Part shown: one piece after another, positions 48,431-57,066 of the stretch
How the letters are laid out: the number at the start of each line of letters is the position of its first letter
How positions within the stretch are numbered: position 1 is the stretch's first letter
Source of the DNA: Hymenobacter sp. CRA2
Lineage (GTDB): Bacteria > Bacteroidota > Bacteroidia > Cytophagales > Hymenobacteraceae
Assembly: GCF_002007105.1 (NCBI RefSeq)
Contig: NZ_MVBC01000001.1
Span: 744,001 to 808,000 of the forward strand
DNA length: 64,000 nt
Reading direction: 5' to 3'
Notes under the pieces: generated by a model
The model's database searches: none
What the model saw: the letters and a program-made list of their open reading frames with translations, nothing else
Told to the model about the DNA's origin: nothing
Position numbers and translations under genes: made by a program

Positions 48431-50089
48431 TTAGGCGTTGTACATCAGCTCGTAGTACTCCGTAGCCATGCGGCCCGACTCGAACTGCGGCTCGACTTCG
48501 CGCATGGCGGTCTGCACGATTTTCCAGTAGTCGTTGGTTTTGCCGTAGTACAGGGGCAGGATTTCGTTCTGGAGCACGTCCAGCGTGCCGGCCGCTTCTT
48601 CGCGGTCCTTCTGCTCGTCGGGCGCGTCCAGGTCGGCCAGCGGGATGAGGAAGCCGTTTTCGCCGTGGCGCACGAACTCCGGAATCCAGCCGTCGGGGAT
48701 GCTCAGGCTCAGGGAGCCGTTCATGGCGGCCGTCATGCCCGAGGTGCCGGAGGCTTCGCGCGGGAAGCGCGGGGTATTCAGCCAGATGTCGGAGCCCTTC
48801 TTGAGCAGGGCCGACAGGCCGAGCTCGTAGCCCACCAGTACAGCGCAGTTTTTCAGGTGCTTGGTGCGGGTAATCAGCTCGTTGAACAGGCTGATGGCGC
48901 CCTGGTCCTTGGGGTAAGGCTTACCGGCCCAGATGACCTGCACCGGGCGGTCAGTATTATTCACCAGCTCCTCGAAGCGGGCGAAGTCGTTCATAATCAG
49001 GTTGGCGCGCTTGTAGGCGGCGAAGCGGCGGGCCCACACCACCGTCAGCACGTCCGGATCGAGGAGCTTGCCGGTCTGGTTGGCCACTTCACGAAACAGC
49101 TCCTGCTTCAGCTCGCGCTTGCGAGCCTTCAGGTTCTTCACCGCGCTGCTGCTGGCCGAGTTCAGGGCCTTGTGCAGCTGCGCGTCGCGCCAGTAGGTGC
49201 CGTTCTGCGAGTTGGTGATGTGCACGATGGGGCACACGCCCGCGTAGTGGTTCCACATCTCGCGGGCCACGCGGCCGTGCACTTCCGACACGCCGTTGGC
49301 AATGCGCGCTAGGCGCAGGGCGGTGAGCGTGTAGTTCAGCTTGTCGTGCTCCACCATGCCCAGCTCACGCACTTCCTGGCCCGAGATGCCCGCGAAGAAG
49401 GTCATGTCTTCGAGCAGCTGCATGGGGTGCTCCTCGTTGCCGGCCAGCTCGGGGGTGTGCGTGGTGAACACCAAACGCTTCTGCACCTCCGTGAGGCTGC
49501 GGCCGTGCTTTTCATAGAGGTAGAAGCCCAGCGGCAGGCCGTGGCCTTCGTTGAGGTGGTACACCTCCGGCGTGCGGTTGATCAGGTCGAGCAGCTTGCC
49601 GCCGCCCACGCCCAGCAGGATGCTCTGGGCCACGCGGGCGGCCGTGTCGGCGTCGTAGAGGTGGTGGGAGATGGTGCGCGAGAGGTGGTCGTTTTCGGGG
49701 ATGTCCGTGGTCAGGAAGAACATCGGGCAGGTGCCGAACACCTCCGGAGCGAGGTAAAAGGCCTTCACCTTCACCGGGGCCGAGTGGATGGTGATGTCGA
49801 ACACGAAGCCGGTATCCTGCAGGAAGCTGTAGTGCTTCTCGGTGAAGTCGGCGCGCATGGTCTGATCTGCCTGCCGGCCCTGGTCGTAGTAGCCGTAGCT
49901 CCAGAGGATGCTAATGCCGATCAGGTTCTGCTTCAGCTCGTAGGCCGAGCGCATGTGCGAGCCGGCCAGAAAGCCCAGGCCGCCGGAGTAGGTCTTAAGA
50001 GCTTGGTCGATGGCAAATTCCATCGAGAAATACGCCGCCGACTTGCTGAACTCGGGGGCGGGTTGGTAGGAGGAGTAAGTAAAAGCCAT
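48431..50089 (-). CDS. glgP: Alpha-glucan phosphorylase-like protein (short type)
   Basis: This is a 552-residue cytoplasmic protein of the short GT35 phosphorylase family, which normally cuts alpha-1,4-glucan with phosphate to glucose 1-phosphate using PLP. Family blocks present are YFSMEFAIDQALKTYSGGLG at the start, VFTTHTPELAGNEEH, NGVSEVHGRVAREMW and WARRFAAYKRANLI, which supplies phosphate-site basic residues. In the last block, SGTSGMTAAMNG, the position that carries the PLP lysine in classical members is Thr453. Either PLP binds differently here or the protein has another role. The start at 50089 is set by the conserved N-terminus. A TAGGTTTG box lies 53 bases upstream. Confidence 0.88.
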   Translation of the reverse strand: MAFTYSSYQPAPEFSKSAAYFSMEFAIDQALKTYSGGLGFLAGSHMRSAYELKQNLIGISILWSYGYYDQGRQADQTMRADFTEKHYSFLQDTGFVFDITIHSAPVKVKAFYLAPEVFGTCPMFFLTTDIPENDHLSRTISHHLYDADTAARVAQSILLGVGGGKLLDLINRTPEVYHLNEGHGLPLGFYLYEKHGRSLTEVQKRLVFTTHTPELAGNEEHPMQLLEDMTFFAGISGQEVRELGMVEHDKLNYTLTALRLARIANGVSEVHGRVAREMWNHYAGVCPIVHITNSQNGTYWRDAQLHKALNSASSSAVKNLKARKRELKQELFREVANQTGKLLDPDVLTVVWARRFAAYKRANLIMNDFARFEELVNNTDRPVQVIWAGKPYPKDQGAISLFNELITRTKHLKNCAVLVGYELGLSALLKKGSDIWLNTPRFPREASGTSGMTAAMNGSLSLSIPDGWIPEFVRHGENGFLIPLADLDAPDEQKDREEAAGTLDVLQNEILPLYYGKTNDYWKIVQTAMREVEPQFESGRMATEYYELMYNA

Positions 50090-50454
50090 GTGGAGAGAGG
50101 GGTGAAACGACGTCGGCCGGCTGCGGCCAGCCAACGAGTCGGCAAACCTAAAAAAATGACGCAACAAAAACGTCTTTGGGCCTGTCGCGACCGGAAGTAC
50201 GAAAGGCAAATAAACAGCCGCAGGCCATATGGCGGCGGGCGCGTGCCGAAACCTGCCACCGTAAAGCCCTTGCGCTACGCGCCGTAACCGCTTTTTGCGC
50301 TGGAATGCCCTGGCTACAGGGAGGGTGCTGACGGGATAAGCGACTCAGAACGAAATAATTTGGTGAACCAAACGTAAGGCCGCGCACGTAACGGCGGAGT
50401 TGGACGCCGCTAGCCTGGCGCCCTGTTCTCCCCATCCCCTCCATACCCAACCGT
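50090..50454. other. Intergenic region between glgP and the 50455 lipoprotein gene
   Basis: These 365 bases lie between divergent genes. They contain the glgP -7 box (50143-50150), a second minus-strand TACGTTTG at 50369-50376 and an overlapping 6-2-6 inverted repeat (TTTGGT-GA-ACCAAA, 50359-50372). No supported gene or RNA was seen. Confidence 0.6.
50143..50150 (-). promoter_or_regulatory. -7 box of glgP (TAGGTTTG)
   Basis: A minus-strand TAnnTTTG match 53 bases upstream of the glgP ATG. TTG trinucleotides lie upstream but not at the ideal spacing. Confidence 0.6.
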
Positions 50455-51924
50455 ATGCGCATTTTTTCCCGCTTGTGGGCCGCGCCCCTGCTGGCGCTGG
50501 CCGTGCTGGCCTGCTCCAAAAACGACCTGACGCCGAGCAACGGCATCACGCCCGGCACGGCCGTGGTCACGGCCGATGCTTCGGCTGCTGGCTTCCCCGA
50601 GGGCTTTAACACCGGCACCAAGACGGCCTACGCCGCGGGTACGGTGAGCTTCGGCTCCGGCGCGTGGACGCTCGACGACGCGCTGCTGGGCAATACCTCG
50701 GCCGACCCCAAAACGGGGGCGCAGTCGGTGCGCATCCGTAATGTGGGCAAGCTGTCGATGAACTTCGACGTGAGCAGCGGCGCCAGCACCGTGAGCATCG
50801 CCCACGCCGTGTACGGCACCGACGGGGCTTCCACCTGGGAGCTGTGGAAATCGGTGGACGGGGGCGCCAGCTACAGCAAAGTAGGCTCGACCATCACCAC
50901 GAGCAGCACGGCGCTGCAAACGGCCACTTTCACCGTGAACCAGGCCGGGGCGGTGCGCTTCCAGATCCGCAAGGTGTCGGGCAGTACCAACCGCATCAAC
51001 CTCGACGACGTGGACGTGCAGGCCTACAGCGGTAGCACCACCGGCTCGACGACGGGCAGCACTACCGGTACCACCACGGGCGGCACGACCATGGGCCCGA
51101 AGAAATTCCTCATCGACGGGGCGCACGGCGAGCTGGCCGGCAACGCCGACTGGGTGCTGGACGTGAACAGTGGCGTGGCCTCGCAGTTTCCTTCGCCGGC
51201 GGCCTCAGGCATCAGCAGCACTACCGCCGAGACGTACTGGACGGGCGCTATTTCCGCCTGGGGCGTGAGCCTGGTGAAGCTGGGCCACTCGGTGGAGCAG
51301 TTGCCCAGCGGCACGTTCACCTACGGCACCACCGGCACCCAGGACCTGAAGAATTACCACGTAGTCATTATCGACGAGCCGAACGTGCGCTTCAGCACGG
51401 CCGAGAAAACGGCTCTGCTGCAGTTTGTGCAGGACGGCGGCGGCCTGTTCATGATTTCGGACCACACCATCTCGGACCGCAACAACGACGGCTGGGACTC
51501 GCCCGACATCTGGAACGACCTGATGGCCGGCAACCCCTTCGGCATCACCGTCAACAAGGATAACGTGGTGGAAAACAGCACCAACGTGCTGGCCTCGTCT
51601 ACCAATGCCATTCTGAGCGGTCCGCAGGGCGCCGTGTCGCAGCTCTCGTACCACAACGGCGCCACGGCCACGCTCAGCACCGCCGCCAACGCTTCGGTGA
51701 AAGGCCTGATCTGGCGCCTCTCCACCACGCAGGGTGCCTCGAACGTGATGTGCGCCTCAGCCACCTACGGCGCGGGCCGCATCGTATTCGTGGGGGATTC
51801 GTCGCCGGCCGACGACGGCACCGGCTCGCCCGGCAACACGGTGTACGACGGCTGGAACGAAAACCCCAGCCACGCGCGCCTGCACCTGAATGCCTCGCTT
51901 TGGCTGGCCAAAGTGACCAACTAA
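50455..51924 (+). CDS. Hypothetical lipoprotein with C-terminal GATase-like domain
   Basis: This is a 489-residue predicted lipoprotein; the signal ends LAVLACSKND (lipobox Cys near 21). Residues about 35-190 form a beta-rich domain resembling the jelly-roll domains of secreted nucleases and hydrolases (STWELWKSVDGGASYSKVG, RINLDDVDVQAY). A Gly/Ser/Thr linker (191-212) follows. The C-terminal domain (about 215-489) starts KFLIDGAHGELAG and contains YHVVIIDEPNVRFSTAEKTALLQFVQDGGGLFMISDHT, like class I glutamine-amidotransferase-fold domains without a catalytic Cys. No function is known. It lies between the phosphorylase and a secreted GH13 gene, so a carbohydrate role is possible. Confidence 0.8.
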   Translation: MRIFSRLWAAPLLALAVLACSKNDLTPSNGITPGTAVVTADASAAGFPEGFNTGTKTAYAAGTVSFGSGAWTLDDALLGNTSADPKTGAQSVRIRNVGKLSMNFDVSSGASTVSIAHAVYGTDGASTWELWKSVDGGASYSKVGSTITTSSTALQTATFTVNQAGAVRFQIRKVSGSTNRINLDDVDVQAYSGSTTGSTTGSTTGTTTGGTTMGPKKFLIDGAHGELAGNADWVLDVNSGVASQFPSPAASGISSTTAETYWTGAISAWGVSLVKLGHSVEQLPSGTFTYGTTGTQDLKNYHVVIIDEPNVRFSTAEKTALLQFVQDGGGLFMISDHTISDRNNDGWDSPDIWNDLMAGNPFGITVNKDNVVENSTNVLASSTNAILSGPQGAVSQLSYHNGATATLSTAANASVKGLIWRLSTTQGASNVMCASATYGAGRIVFVGDSSPADDGTGSPGNTVYDGWNENPSHARLHLNASLWLAKVTN

Positions 51925-51983
51925 GGCCCGGAGCCAGACGAGTTTCTGGATTTCATGGAGTTGGTGCACAATCCGCTCCTGCG

Positions 51984-52014
51984 TGGTGCCACGACTTGCA
52001 AAGTCGTGGCACCA
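51984..52014. terminator. Hairpin downstream of the 50455 lipoprotein gene
   Basis: A perfect 14-bp stem (51984-51997 with 52001-52014) has a GCA loop. It lies 60 bases past the lipoprotein stop, with no T-run, and may be a terminator or a mobile hairpin. Confidence 0.5.
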
Positions 52015-52175
52015 CTGCGTTTGAGCCGGTGGGTGAGGCCGTTGCGGCTGAAGCTCTGATGCTTTGTCTGTGGCTTGTAATCAAGCGCCAGGAAAGCCCG
52101 GTTTTGATGCCGAAGGGCAAACTATCTACCTTGCAGCAGCGCCGGGTCGGCGCCGATTTCTTGCGTTGTTTGTTT

Positions 52176-54086
52176 ATGCTCCGACTGCCCCGCATTCCCG
52201 CCTGGCTGCCCCTGCTGCTCCTGCCGCTGGGTGCCCCCTCTTTCGCCGCTGCCGCCACTGAGCTGGAGGCCGCTACGCCTGCTCCGGCCACCAAAGCCGG
52301 CATCACCCGCATCGACCCCACATTCTGGTGGGTGGGCATGAAAAACCCGGAGCTGCAGCTGCTGGTGTACGGCCCGGGCATCGGGCAGAGCACGGCCAGC
52401 ATCGAGGGCACGTATGCCGGTGTGACCATCACGGGGCAGCAGAAGCTGGAAAACCCTAACTACCTGGTGGTGAACCTGCGTGTGGAGCCCACCGCCGCGG
52501 CTGGCAAGCTGCCGCTGAGCTTTACGGGCGGCCCCAAAAAGCTGAAGTATCAGTACGAGCTGCGCGCCCGCAACACCACCGATAAGAGCCGGGTGCAGGG
52601 CATCAACAGCTCGGACTTCATTTACTTCCTGATGCCGGACCGCTTCGCGAACGGTAACCCGAAGAACGACGTGGTAAAGGGCCTGCGCGAGCATACCGTG
52701 GCCCGCGACTCCATGTACTCGCGCCACGGCGGCGACCTGAAGGGCATCGAGAACCACTTCGACTACCTGAAGTCCATGGGCGTGACGGCCATCTGGCCCA
52801 CCCCGGTGACCCTCAACGACATGCCCAAGGCCAGCTACCACGGCTACGCCCTCACCGACTACTACACCGTGGACCCGCGCTACGGCTCGAACGAGGAGTA
52901 TGTGCAGTTTGTGCAGAAGGCCCACCAAAACGGGCTGAAGGTGGTGCACGACGTGGTGCTCAACCACATCGGCAGCTACAGCCAGCTGCAGCTCGACCCG
53001 CCCGCCAAGGACTGGGTACACCAGTGGCCCAAGTTTACGCGTAGCAACTACAACTCGCAGGCGCTCAACGACCCGTACCGCGCCCAGCTCGACAGCAAGC
53101 TCTACAACGACGGCTGGTTCGACACCACCATGCCCGACGTGAACCAGTCGAACCCGCTGGTGGCCAAGTACATCATCCAGAACTTCCTGTGGTGGGTGGA
53201 GTACACCGGCCTCGACGCGTACCGCATCGATACCTATCCGTACTCCGACACGAAGTTTCTGATGGACTGGGGCCAGGCCCTGCTCGACGAGTACCCCAAG
53301 CTGGGCATGTTTGGCGAAGCCTGGGTGGGCAGCACGGCCCAGCAGGCCTTCTTCGCCCGCAACATCTTCGCGCCGGTGAACGGCTTCAAGTCCAACCTGC
53401 CGGGCGTGCTCGATTTCCAGTCGCAGGGCGCCATTCAGGACGCGCTGAAGAAAGACAGTCCGAACCCCACGAAGCTCTACGACGCCTTGCAGGGTGACTG
53501 GATGTACGAGGACGCGACGCGCAACGTGGTGTTCATGGACAACCACGACATGAGCCGGGTGTATTCGGTCATCGGCGAGGACCTCGGCCGCATGAAGATG
53601 GGCTACGCCTGGCTGCTGACCACGCGCGGCATCCCGCAGCTGTACTACGGCACGGAAATTCTGATGAAGAACTTCAGCAACCCCGACGGCAAGGTGCGCG
53701 AGGACTTCCCCGGCGGGTTTCCCGGTGACAAAACCAACAAGTTTACCGCCGCCGGCCGTACGCCCCAGGAAAACGAGGCCTTCGACTACGTGAGCAAGCT
53801 GGGCCTGTACCGCAAGGCGCACCCGGTGCTGCAAACCGGCAAGCTGATGCAGTTTATCCCGCAGGACGGCGTGTACACCTACTTCCGCTACGACGCGGCC
53901 GGCAACACGGTGATGGTGATGATGAACACGGCCAAGGATGCCAAGATGGTGGACGGGGCCCGCTTCGCGGAGCGCACCAGCGGCTACACTTCCGGCACCG
54001 ACGTGGTGACGGGCGCTACCGTAGCGGACCTGAAATCCTTCAACATTCCGGCACAGACGGCCTGGGTGCTGGAGTTGAAAAAGTAA
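52176..54086 (+). CDS. susA: Secreted GH13 enzyme, neopullulanase/cyclomaltodextrinase type
   Basis: This is a 636-residue exported GH13 enzyme. It has a signal peptide (LLLLPLGAPSFAAAA), an N-terminal beta domain (about 40-140, WWVGMKNPELQLLVYG) and a TIM-barrel. Catalytic residues are visible: nucleophile Asp352 (YRIDTYPYSD), acid Glu381 (FGEAW) and transition-state Asp458 (MDNHDMSR). A small C-terminal beta domain follows. This is the SusA/neopullulanase layout, which cuts alpha-glucans to small maltooligosaccharides in the periplasm. The symbol susA indicates family only. It lies upstream of an SDR gene and another GH13 gene. Confidence 0.9.
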   Translation: MLRLPRIPAWLPLLLLPLGAPSFAAAATELEAATPAPATKAGITRIDPTFWWVGMKNPELQLLVYGPGIGQSTASIEGTYAGVTITGQQKLENPNYLVVNLRVEPTAAAGKLPLSFTGGPKKLKYQYELRARNTTDKSRVQGINSSDFIYFLMPDRFANGNPKNDVVKGLREHTVARDSMYSRHGGDLKGIENHFDYLKSMGVTAIWPTPVTLNDMPKASYHGYALTDYYTVDPRYGSNEEYVQFVQKAHQNGLKVVHDVVLNHIGSYSQLQLDPPAKDWVHQWPKFTRSNYNSQALNDPYRAQLDSKLYNDGWFDTTMPDVNQSNPLVAKYIIQNFLWWVEYTGLDAYRIDTYPYSDTKFLMDWGQALLDEYPKLGMFGEAWVGSTAQQAFFARNIFAPVNGFKSNLPGVLDFQSQGAIQDALKKDSPNPTKLYDALQGDWMYEDATRNVVFMDNHDMSRVYSVIGEDLGRMKMGYAWLLTTRGIPQLYYGTEILMKNFSNPDGKVREDFPGGFPGDKTNKFTAAGRTPQENEAFDYVSKLGLYRKAHPVLQTGKLMQFIPQDGVYTYFRYDAAGNTVMVMMNTAKDAKMVDGARFAERTSGYTSGTDVVTGATVADLKSFNIPAQTAWVLELKK

Positions 54087-54099
54087 GCCTCGCCGTAGA

Positions 54100-54133
54100 A
54101 AAGCGCCGCCGGAAGAACCTCCGGCGGCGCTTT
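54100..54133 (+). terminator. Terminator after the GH13 gene
   Basis: A perfect 14-bp stem (54100-54113 with 54120-54133) has an AGAACC loop and T-rich foot. It lies 14 bases after the GH13 stop and so separates it from the SDR gene. Confidence 0.85.
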
Positions 54134-54166
54134 CGTATATTCTGCAAGCACAACTCTCACCGCATT

Positions 54167-54874
54167 ATGACCGACCTAACCAACCAAGTTGCCATCGTAA
54201 CCGGTGCCTCGCGCGGCATCGGCCGTGCCATTGCCACCTTGCTGGCCCTGCAGGGCGCCCAGGTAGTGTGCGTGGCCCGCTCCGAGGACGAGCTGGTAGA
54301 AGTAGCCCACAAGGTGAACGGCCTGGCCATCGTAGCCGACGTGAGCGACGAGCAGGACGCCCAGCTCGTGGTAGGCGGGACCTTGAGCCGCTACGGCCGC
54401 CTCGACATCGTGGTGTGTAACGCCGGCGTGGGCTCGTTTAACCTGCTCGAAAACTTCAGCAGCGAGGAGTGGGACCGGATGTTCGACGTGAACGTGAAGG
54501 GCACCTTTCTGCTCTGCAAAGCCGCCCTGCCACACCTGAAGGAGCAGCGGCGAGGGCACATCGTGGGCATAGCCTCCGACGCCTCGAAGCGCACCTTCGT
54601 GCACGGCACGGCCTACGGGGCCAGCAAATACGCCCAGCACGCCGTGCTCGATGCCTTGCGCAGGGAAGCCCGGCCGCACGGCATCAAAGTCAGCGTGATA
54701 TACCCCGGGCTGGTGGACACGCACTTCAACGAATCCAAGCCCGGCGCGCCGGAAAAGGAGAAGACCCACCTGCAGCCGCTGGACGTAGCCCAGGCCGTGC
54801 GCTACGTGCTGGAAGCGCCGGCCCACGTGGCGGTGGATGAGCTAATGCTCCATCCCATGACGCAGGAATGGTGA
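54167..54874 (+). CDS. SDR family oxidoreductase
   Basis: This is a 235-residue short-chain dehydrogenase/reductase. The NAD(P) motif TGASRGIGRA is near 12-21 and NAGVG near 86-90. Ser in GIASDAS and the YGASK motif (catalytic Tyr and Lys) are present. The C-terminal PGLVDTHFNESKPG is typical. It reduces or oxidises a hydroxyl or keto group; the substrate is unknown. Its place between two GH13 genes does not by itself show a sugar role, and a terminator separates it from the first. Confidence 0.92.
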   Translation: MTDLTNQVAIVTGASRGIGRAIATLLALQGAQVVCVARSEDELVEVAHKVNGLAIVADVSDEQDAQLVVGGTLSRYGRLDIVVCNAGVGSFNLLENFSSEEWDRMFDVNVKGTFLLCKAALPHLKEQRRGHIVGIASDASKRTFVHGTAYGASKYAQHAVLDALRREARPHGIKVSVIYPGLVDTHFNESKPGAPEKEKTHLQPLDVAQAVRYVLEAPAHVAVDELMLHPMTQEW

Positions 54875-55015
54875 TTTTTAGCACTTTGGGGCCAAAGTTC
54901 AGCATGGGGCTTAACCAGCGCAGTGGCTGCGGCAAATGAAACCGCAAAAAAATGCGCAAGAAAACGCCGTTCTCTTCCGGCGCTAAAGCCCCCGAATGCC
55001 TAAATTACGGTCCTT

Positions 55016-56869
55016 ATGCGACGTCAAATCCTGCTGCCGGCTGCCCTCCTCTCTCTTGGCCTGGCGGCGTTTACCCCTCCCCCAGCGGCGGCCCCGCCTA
55101 TGGCGCACTACCTCGACCCCGCCCCCGGCGACCCCAACACCACCGACGAGCCGGTGCAGGACCACAAGCTCATCATCTACCAGGTGATGGTGCGCCTGTT
55201 CGGCAACCAGAAAACCCTGAACAAGCCCTACGGCACGCTGGCCGAAAACGGCGTGGGCAAGTTCAACGACATCAGCGCCACGGCCCTGCAGGAAATCAAG
55301 AAGCTGGGCGCCTCGCACGTGTGGTACACCGGTGTGCTGGAGCACGCCACCATGACGGACTACTCGAAGTTCGGCATTGCCCTCGACGACGCCGACGTGG
55401 TGAAGGGCCGCGCCGGCTCGCCCTACGCCGTGAAGGACTACTACGACGTGGACCCCGACCTGGCCGTGAACGTGCCCAAGCGCATGCAGGAGTTTGAAGC
55501 CCTGGTAAAGCGCACCCACGACAGCGGGCTAAAAGTCATCATCGACTTCATTCCCAATCATGTAGCGCGCAGCTATAAGTCGGATGCCAAGCCCGCGGGC
55601 GTGGTGGACCTGGGCGAAAAGGACGACAAGACCAAGGCCTTCGCGCCCAGCAACAACTTCTACTACCTGCCCGGTAAGGCCTTTGTGGTGCCCAAGGGCG
55701 CCGACCCGCTGGGCCCCGCCGCCAAAGGCCCGAAGGAAGACAGCAAGTACCTCGAAACGCCCGCCAAAGCCACCGGCAACGACGTGTTTTCGGAGACGCC
55801 TAAGATTGACGACTGGTACGAAACGGTGAAGCTCAACTACGGCGTGGACTACCAGAACAGCCGCCAGCTGCACCTGAACCCCGTGCCCGACACCTGGCTG
55901 AAGATGCGCGACATCCTCGTGTTCTGGGCCCAGAAGGACGTGGACGGCTTCCGCTGCGACATGGCCGAAATGGTGCCGGTGGAGTTCTGGGCCTGGGTAA
56001 TTCCGGAGGTGAAAAAAGTGAAGCCGGGCATCATCTTTATGGGCGAAGCCTACAACGCCAAGGAGTACCGCACCTACCTCGAAAAAGGCCAGTTCGATTA
56101 CCTCTACGACAAGGTGGGCCTCTACGACGGGCTGCGCCGCCTGATGACGGGCAACGGCAAAACCGACGACATCAACTACGTGTGGAGCCGGGAAAGCCGC
56201 GGCTACTCCTCGCGCATGCTGCGCTTCCTCGAAAACCACGACGAGCAGCGTATTGCCTCCAAGGACTTTGCCGGTGACACCAAGCCGGCCATTCCGGCCA
56301 TGACGGTGACGGCCACCCTGGGCTCGGGCCCGGTGATGGTGTACTGCGGGCAGGAAGTGGGCGAGCCGGGCCGCGGCGCCGAGGGCTTCAGCTCCGAAGA
56401 CGGCCGCACCACCATTTTCGACTACTGGGGCGTGCCCGAGCACCAGAAATGGATGAACGGCGGCAAGTTCGACGGCGGCAAGCTCAGCCTGCAGCAGAAG
56501 CAGCTGCGCGACTTCTACCAGCGCCTGCTCACGCTCTGCGCCAACAACGAAGCCCTGCGCAAAGGCCGCTTCTACGAGCTGCAGGACGCCAACAACCTCA
56601 GCAAGGAATACGACGACAAGAAGCTCTACAGCTACCTGCGCTTCACCGACAAGCAGCGCATGCTCATTGTGGCCAACTTCAGCCCGACGCAGACCTACGT
56701 GCCCACGCTCAAGATTCCGGACGGGGCCTGGAAGCTGATGGGCCTGGACCCGCTGCGCGCCCAGTTTACCTACACCGACGTGCTGAACGGCCGCGCGGTC
56801 AACAACACCCCGCGCATCACGCTGCCGCCCTACTCGGCCGCCATCCTCGATATCACGCCGCTGCAGTAG
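55016..56869 (+). CDS. Secreted GH13 alpha-amylase family protein
   Basis: This is a 617-residue exported GH13 enzyme with a short signal (LLPAALLSLGLAAF). It lacks the N-terminal beta domain of its neighbour. The barrel shows DFIPNHVAR, nucleophile Asp315 (FRCDMAEM), acid Glu344 (FMGEAY) and Asp409 (ENHDEQR). A long insert around 195-270 (PAGVVDLGEKDDKTKAF, KEDSKYLETP) is unusual. A C-terminal beta domain ends ILDITPLQ. It should act on starch-like glucans in the periplasm or outside the cell. The next gene is the MFS transporter, after a repeat-filled gap. Confidence 0.9.
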   Translation: MRRQILLPAALLSLGLAAFTPPPAAAPPMAHYLDPAPGDPNTTDEPVQDHKLIIYQVMVRLFGNQKTLNKPYGTLAENGVGKFNDISATALQEIKKLGASHVWYTGVLEHATMTDYSKFGIALDDADVVKGRAGSPYAVKDYYDVDPDLAVNVPKRMQEFEALVKRTHDSGLKVIIDFIPNHVARSYKSDAKPAGVVDLGEKDDKTKAFAPSNNFYYLPGKAFVVPKGADPLGPAAKGPKEDSKYLETPAKATGNDVFSETPKIDDWYETVKLNYGVDYQNSRQLHLNPVPDTWLKMRDILVFWAQKDVDGFRCDMAEMVPVEFWAWVIPEVKKVKPGIIFMGEAYNAKEYRTYLEKGQFDYLYDKVGLYDGLRRLMTGNGKTDDINYVWSRESRGYSSRMLRFLENHDEQRIASKDFAGDTKPAIPAMTVTATLGSGPVMVYCGQEVGEPGRGAEGFSSEDGRTTIFDYWGVPEHQKWMNGGKFDGGKLSLQQKQLRDFYQRLLTLCANNEALRKGRFYELQDANNLSKEYDDKKLYSYLRFTDKQRMLIVANFSPTQTYVPTLKIPDGAWKLMGLDPLRAQFTYTDVLNGRAVNNTPRITLPPYSAAILDITPLQ

Positions 56870-56887
56870 CGGTGGTTTTCAAGTCAT

Positions 56888-57015
56888 TCCAGCACGTCGT
56901 TCCGAGCGAAGTCGAGGAATCTCGCCCGATAGTAATCTTACTCGTTGCACGACACAGTTACTATTGGGCATCAGCACGCGAGATGTCTCGGCGGCGCTCG
57001 ACATGACGGTCTGGA
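56888..57015. repeat. REP-like nested inverted repeat, copy B
   Basis: The outer arms TCCAG/CTGGA enclose CGTCGTTCCGAGCGAAGTCGAGGAATC and its imperfect complement. TAGTAA (56930-56935) and TTACTA (56958-56963) lie inside, as in copy A. It fills the gap between the GH13 gene and the MFS transporter gene. Confidence 0.8.
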
Positions 57016-57066
57016 GCGGCTTTGCTCTCCCCGACCAGCCCCACGCATTCCCACACTCCGTATCCT

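Noticed and set aside
52122-53834. Long antisense open frame across the SusA-like GH13 gene
   Set aside because: The sense frame carries all GH13 catalytic motifs; the antisense product is His/Val/Arg-rich with no domain.
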